A DNA stretch of 23,685 nt from a candidate division WWE3 bacterium RIFCSPLOWO2_12_FULL_36_10. Lineage in GTDB: Bacteria > Patescibacteriota > WWE3 > UBA101185 > UBA10185. Under the pieces are notes generated by a model. It had not been told where the DNA came from. It ran no database searches and saw only the letters and a list, made by a program, of their open reading frames with translations. Positions 20,280-23,685 of this stretch are shown here, piece by piece; positions within the stretch are counted from its first letter, which is position 1; every line of letters begins with the position of its first letter. The translations under genes were made by a program, and so were the position numbers. The stretch is from NCBI GenBank assembly GCA_001772985.1, contig MEVN01000042.1:5066-28750 (forward strand), written 5' to 3'.

Positions 20280-20346
20280 GTCAAGAACTATTTGCACACT
20301 AGCGCAACACAGGTTCGAGAAAGCTCTCTTAATCGAGGGCTTTTTT
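20280..20346 (+). ncRNA. Predicted ~67-nt small RNA, copy 2, complementary to the tRNA-like RNA
   Basis: It begins GTCAAGAAC and ends at a terminator (20323-20346). Its segments pair with the tRNA-like copy 2: GTCAAGAAC with GTTCTTGAC, GCACACTAG with CTGGTGTGC, and CGCAACACAGG with CCCGTGTTGCG (one mismatch). Relative to copy 1, three positions have changed on both partners so that pairing is kept. The terminator ends 61 nt before the trpS ATG, so the small RNA could also act as a leader/attenuator if the polymerase reads through. Confidence 0.68.
20323..20346 (+). terminator. Rho-independent terminator, unit copy 2, upstream of trpS
   Basis: GCTCTC-TTAATC-GAGGGC followed by T6. Confidence 0.85.
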
Positions 20347-20360
20347 GTTACCCAAAAGGA

Positions 20361-20382
20361 AGATCCGATCTAGATCGGATCT
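20361..20382. promoter_or_regulatory. 22-bp perfect palindrome upstream of trpS
   Basis: The half-site AGATCCGATCT meets its exact complement AGATCGGATCT with no gap. It ends 13 nt before the trpS -10 box and would occupy the -35 region, so it is a candidate operator. It is absent from the duplicated block at 19992. Confidence 0.6.
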
Positions 20383-20395
20383 AATGTATCTAATG

Positions 20396-20401
20396 TATAA
20401 T
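20396..20401 (+). promoter_or_regulatory. -10 box of trpS
   Basis: A perfect TATAAT, 6 nt before the trpS ATG (20408), preceded by two copies of CTAATGTAT. No SD is present, so trpS mRNA is probably leaderless. Confidence 0.7.
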
Positions 20402-20407
20402 GCACAT

Positions 20408-21415
20408 ATGCAAAATAAAAAAAGAATACTAACCGGCGACAACACAACCGGAAAATTACATTTAGGCCATTACGTTGGATCTCTTGAAAATAGAGTTAAA
20501 CTTCAGGACGAGTACGATACTTTTATAATCGCAGCGGACATGCACGCCTTGGCTTATCCAAAATATGTTTTTAATACCGATGTAGTAAGTGACTCAATTC
20601 TTCAAGTGACTATTGATAATTTAGCAGTTGGCCTTGATCCAAAGAAAGTTACGTTTTTTAACGAATCCGCCATTCCGGAAATTTATGAACTCGCGATAAT
20701 TTTTAGTATGTTAGTTTCTCACAGCAGGGCTTTAAGAAACCCAACCCTTAAAGAAGAAATAAAAGATAAAGGTCTTGGCGATAATTATTCTTTAGGTTTT
20801 ATTAATTTTCCTGTTTTAATGGCTGCTGATATTTTGGCGGTTAAATCCGATTTAGTTCCAGTTGGCGAGGATCAGCTTCCGCATATGGAATTAACAAATG
20901 AAATTGTTAGAAAGTTTAATTCAAATTATGGGGAAGTCTTAAAAGAACCAAAGCCTTTAATTGGGAAAATTGCGCGACTTGTTGGAACTGATGGAAACGC
21001 AAAAATGTCAAAGTCTTTGAATAACGCAATATTTTTAGGTGACGATGAAAAAACTGTAAAAGAAAAAGTTATGAGTATGTATACTGACCCAAAAAGAATT
21101 CACGCAACCGATCCCGGAACTGTTGAAGGAAATCCGGTTTTTATATATCACGACGCATTCAATAAAAACTCAGCTGAGGTAAATGATCTTAAAGATCGAT
21201 ATAGACTAGGCAAGGTTGGAGATACGGAAGTCAAAGAAAAGCTTTTTTCCGTTATTAACGAATTCCTTGCACCAATTAGGGAAAAGAGAGTATATTACGA
21301 AAACCACTTACACGAGGTTCGCGATATTTTAAGCTCGGGCGTTAAGAAAACCCGTGAGGAAGCGGTAAAGACCTTAGATGAAGTTAGATCAAAGATGAAA
21401 CTTTCAGCATTTTAA
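20408..21415 (+). CDS. trpS: Tryptophanyl-tRNA synthetase
   Basis: A 335-residue class I synthetase that charges tRNA-Trp. The HIGH-type motif is TGKLHLGHYVGS (about residues 13-24) and the KMSKS loop is AKMSKSLNNA. MAADILAVKSDLVPVGEDQL and HMELTNEIVRKFN are typical TrpRS segments. The length fits bacterial TrpRS. I place the start at ATG 20408, directly at the canonical N terminus, instead of an upstream in-frame ATG at 20345 that lies in the terminator. It is preceded by the small-RNA unit, a palindrome and a -10 box 6 nt away. Confidence 0.97.
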   Translation: MQNKKRILTGDNTTGKLHLGHYVGSLENRVKLQDEYDTFIIAADMHALAYPKYVFNTDVVSDSILQVTIDNLAVGLDPKKVTFFNESAIPEIYELAIIFSMLVSHSRALRNPTLKEEIKDKGLGDNYSLGFINFPVLMAADILAVKSDLVPVGEDQLPHMELTNEIVRKFNSNYGEVLKEPKPLIGKIARLVGTDGNAKMSKSLNNAIFLGDDEKTVKEKVMSMYTDPKRIHATDPGTVEGNPVFIYHDAFNKNSAEVNDLKDRYRLGKVGDTEVKEKLFSVINEFLAPIREKRVYYENHLHEVRDILSSGVKKTREEAVKTLDEVRSKMKLSAF

Positions 21416-21443
21416 GGTAAAATTCAGTCGCAAAAAATTAGAT

Positions 21444-23285
21444 ATGCAGAAAAAGAAAACTACAAAAAAAGAGATAAAATTTGAAATACGAAAACCAAAA
21501 GGTATTTTTGGAAACGTATTTTTTTATGTTTTTTTGGCTTTTATTGGATATTCAGTACTTGGTGGATTTTTTCAATCTCAGTTTGACAAAGACGAAAGGC
21601 CGATAAGTGAGGTAATAAAGCTTATAAATCAAAGCAAGGTTCAAGACATTATGGTTTCCGGAGATAATGTAGACGTAGTATTAAGAGACGGAACAAAATT
21701 TTCGTCAAGAAAAGAACAGGCTGTAAGTTTTGACCAAATACTATCTAATAATAACGTTGACCGTTCAAAAGTCGTAGGTAAAATTTCGGTTGAGCAGAGA
21801 ATAACTTTTGATCAAATAATTTCACCAATTTTAATGTTCGGGCTTCCTTTGATTTTAATAATCTTAATTTTTAGACAAATGAAAGGTACAAGCGGTGAAA
21901 TTTTCTCATTCGGGAAATCAAGGGCAAGACTTTTTAATAAGGATAATATAAAGGTTACTTTTGGAGATGTTGCAGGAAGCAATGAGGCTAAAACTGAGCT
22001 TATGGAAATAGTAGATTTTTTGAAGAATTCGGAGAAGTATAGAAAGCTTGGGGCGCGTATTCCAAAAGGAATCTTACTTGTTGGCCCTTCCGGCGTTGGT
22101 AAAACTTTGTTAGCAAAAGCAGTTGCTGGAGAAGCCGGAGTGCCTTTTTATTCGGTTGCAGGAAGTGAATTTATGGAAATGTTGGTTGGAGTTGGTTCGG
22201 CAAGAGCAAGAGACCTATTTAAGGTAGCTAAAGAATCTCAACCAAGCCTAATATTTATTGATGAAATTGATGCCATTGGTAGACAGCGTGGAATGGGAAT
22301 AGGTGGGGGCCACGATGAAAGGGAACAAACTCTTAATCAAATTTTAATTGAAATGGATGGTTTTGACACAAGGACTAACGTTATTGTTATAGCAGCCACA
22401 AATCGTCCGGATATGCTTGATCCCGCTCTTATAAGACCGGGAAGATTCGATAGAAAAATAACCATTTCATTGCCGGATTTAACAGACAGGCAGGAAATAA
22501 TAAAAATTCATCTGAGGGGAAAGCCGTATTCTCAAGATATTAGTCTTGAAAAGTTAGCAAAAAGAACGGTTGGATTTAGTGGGGCTGATCTTGAGAACAT
22601 GTTAAATGAGGGCGCAATTTTAGCTGCCAGAGAAAATAGAAGTGAGATTACGGAATTAGACCTTGAAGAAGCAGCGCTTAAAGTAACCATTGGTTCCGAA
22701 AGAAAAACTTTACAAACAGATGAAGAAAAAAATATGACTGCTTATCACGAAGCCGGCCACGCTCTTGTTTCTCTAAATATGCCCGACATGGATCCCGTTC
22801 ACAGAATTTCAATAGTTGCTCGTGGAGGTTCTTTAGGTCATACAAGTTTTCCGCCGGAAAGAGATAGATATAATGAAACTCAATCAAGATTAAAATCTTT
22901 TATTGCAACTATGCTTGGGGGACGTGCTGCTGAAGAAATAGTTTTTAATGAATTAACAATTGGCGCATCAAACGACATTGAAAAGGCCACCGATGTTGCA
23001 AGAAAAATGGTAACCGAGTATGGAATGAGCGCTCTTGGTCCCGTATCGTTTGACGGCGATCGTGGCAATTATTGGCTTGCAAAAGAGTTAACCGAGGCTC
23101 CTATGTATAGTCAAGAAATTGCTGCGAAAATAGATTCCGAAATAAGAAGAATAATTGATGAAGCTTACGCTAAGGCCAAACAAGTACTGTTAGAAAAAAG
23201 AAATTTCTTGGATCTTACTGCAAAGGCTTTAATGGAAAAAGAAACTATTACCGGCGATGAATTTTTAGCAATAACAAATGCATGA
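21444..23285 (+). CDS. ftsH: FtsH, membrane-bound AAA+ zinc metalloprotease
   Basis: A 613-residue protein of normal FtsH plan: an N-terminal helix (about 24-43), a periplasmic-side domain, a second helix (SPILMFGLPLILIILIF), a AAA+ domain and an M41 protease. Walker A is GPSGVGKT (GPPGTGKT in most relatives), Walker B LIFIDEID, the pore loop FMEMLVGVGSARAR, the second region of homology AATNRPDMLDPALIRPGRFD, and the zinc site HEAGH, with the distal Asp expected in NDIEKATDVARKM. It degrades misfolded membrane and regulatory proteins. TAAAAT (21418-21423) lies 20 nt upstream. The stop TGA overlaps the polA ATG. Confidence 0.97.
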   Translation: MQKKKTTKKEIKFEIRKPKGIFGNVFFYVFLAFIGYSVLGGFFQSQFDKDERPISEVIKLINQSKVQDIMVSGDNVDVVLRDGTKFSSRKEQAVSFDQILSNNNVDRSKVVGKISVEQRITFDQIISPILMFGLPLILIILIFRQMKGTSGEIFSFGKSRARLFNKDNIKVTFGDVAGSNEAKTELMEIVDFLKNSEKYRKLGARIPKGILLVGPSGVGKTLLAKAVAGEAGVPFYSVAGSEFMEMLVGVGSARARDLFKVAKESQPSLIFIDEIDAIGRQRGMGIGGGHDEREQTLNQILIEMDGFDTRTNVIVIAATNRPDMLDPALIRPGRFDRKITISLPDLTDRQEIIKIHLRGKPYSQDISLEKLAKRTVGFSGADLENMLNEGAILAARENRSEITELDLEEAALKVTIGSERKTLQTDEEKNMTAYHEAGHALVSLNMPDMDPVHRISIVARGGSLGHTSFPPERDRYNETQSRLKSFIATMLGGRAAEEIVFNELTIGASNDIEKATDVARKMVTEYGMSALGPVSFDGDRGNYWLAKELTEAPMYSQEIAAKIDSEIRRIIDEAYAKAKQVLLEKRNFLDLTAKALMEKETITGDEFLAITNA

Positions 23286-23685
23286 AAAAACTTTTATTAA
23301 TCGATACTTTTAATTTTTTGCATAGGGCTTATCACGCGCTTCCAAGTACTTTTAGGGATTCAAATGGAGAACCGGTTAATGCGGTTTACGGCGTGACCTC
23401 CATGTTAATTAGTATTTTTGAAACAGTTAAACCCGATTATGTAGTTGCTGCTTTAGATGGCCAGGCTCCAACCTTTAGAGTAGAAAATTTTACTTCGTAT
23501 AAAGCTCACAGAAAAGAACTGGCCGATGATTTAGCCTCTCAAATTCCAAAAGTTTTTGAAATCATTGACGCGTTTGGAATAAAAAGAATTGTTGTAGAAG
23601 GTTATGAGGCCGATGACGTAATTGGCACTTTAGCTAAAAGATTTTCCTCAAAGGATTTAGATGTTTTAATTTCTTCAAACGATAG
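23282..23685 (+). CDS. polA: DNA polymerase I, 5'-3' exonuclease domain, 3' end outside window
   Basis: The frame starts at ATG 23282, overlapping the ftsH stop as ATGA, and runs off the right edge after 134 codons. MKKLLLIDTFNFLHRAYHAL carries the first metal-binding Asp. NAVYGVTSML, DYVVAALDGQAPTFR, YKAHRKELADDLASQIP and GYEADDVIGTLAKR are characteristic of the FEN-type 5'-3' exonuclease at the N terminus of PolA. It removes RNA primers and flaps in replication and repair. Whether the polymerase domain follows cannot be seen here; a stand-alone exonuclease remains possible. Confidence 0.9.
   Translation, partial: MKKLLLIDTFNFLHRAYHALPSTFRDSNGEPVNAVYGVTSMLISIFETVKPDYVVAALDGQAPTFRVENFTSYKAHRKELADDLASQIPKVFEIIDAFGIKRIVVEGYEADDVIGTLAKRFSSKDLDVLISSND

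Noticed and set aside
20164..20346. T-box riboswitch upstream of trpS
   Set aside because: The conserved T-box sequence that pairs with the tRNA CCA end is absent, and the unit itself contains a tRNA-like CCA.
20158..20373. A 71-codon frame (MCGLGTGVQRVLDKPVLRVQ...) over the second tRNA-like unit
   Set aside because: It is the translation of the tRNA-like sequence, the promoter and the terminator; copy 1 does not preserve the frame.
1..23685. UGA recoded as glycine (SR1/Gracilibacteria code)
   Set aside because: TGA serves as the natural stop of sufS and ftsH at tightly overlapping gene junctions.
1..23685. CRISPR array
   Set aside because: No series of short, evenly spaced direct repeats; the repeats seen occur in pairs only.

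Overview
The window is low-GC bacterial chromosome with short intergenic gaps, small tRNA genes carrying an encoded CCA, many probable leaderless starts (a -10 box 6-9 nt before ATG/GTG), degraded toxin-antitoxin pairs and a large Cys-rich secreted protein. Together these suggest a Candidate Phyla Radiation (Patescibacteria) genome, perhaps Microgenomates/Katanobacteria-like. That placement is inference; there is no rRNA here. TGA is used as a stop (sufS, ftsH), so this is not a UGA-Gly lineage.

Layout. 1-1140: two small unknown minus-strand genes with strong Shine-Dalgarno (SD) sites, then a truncated rve transposase and repeats. 1143-3059: an AAA+/DUF4143 ATPase bracketed by 49-bp direct repeats, then an MNT nucleotidyltransferase/HEPN pair whose HEPN gene is frameshifted. 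3178-4599: a membrane-anchored prodomain-like protein, tRNA-Asn and a DUF1189-like membrane protein. 4638-8729: a 1363-residue secreted protein ending in lysozyme-like and M15/VanY-like domains. 8811-13848: a compact SUF iron-sulfur operon (ArsR-type regulator, sufC, sufB, sufD-like, sufS, sufU, DUF1858, ferredoxin) behind a TTGACA-N17-TATTAT promoter. The SufC protein lacks the whole Walker A loop. 13868-14890: a short HPF, a partial and a complete tRNA-Ile(UAU), hicB and a dead hicA. 14916-17919 (minus): a PEGA protein, a small gene split by a complete IS (25-bp perfect terminal repeats, 8-bp target duplication), and a tyrosine recombinase with altered catalytic residues. 18035-19402: an FtsB-like protein, initiator tRNA-Met, a BrnT/BrnA-like pair and a second CAU tRNA.

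19420-20410 holds the most unusual structure: two diverged copies of one unit. Each has a 72-nt tRNA-like sequence ending in CCA, then a consensus promoter, then a predicted ~67-nt small RNA with its own terminator. Three segments of the small RNA are complementary to the middle of the adjacent tRNA-like sequence, in permuted order, and the two copies differ by compensating substitutions. The second copy lies directly upstream of trpS; the first is followed by a fragment of the trpS 5' end, so the block arose by segmental duplication. The window closes with core genes trpS, ftsH and the 5' end of polA.

The SUF genes form one Fe-S assembly unit. The accessory stretches (1-3060 and 14250-19250) show repeated insertion and decay.
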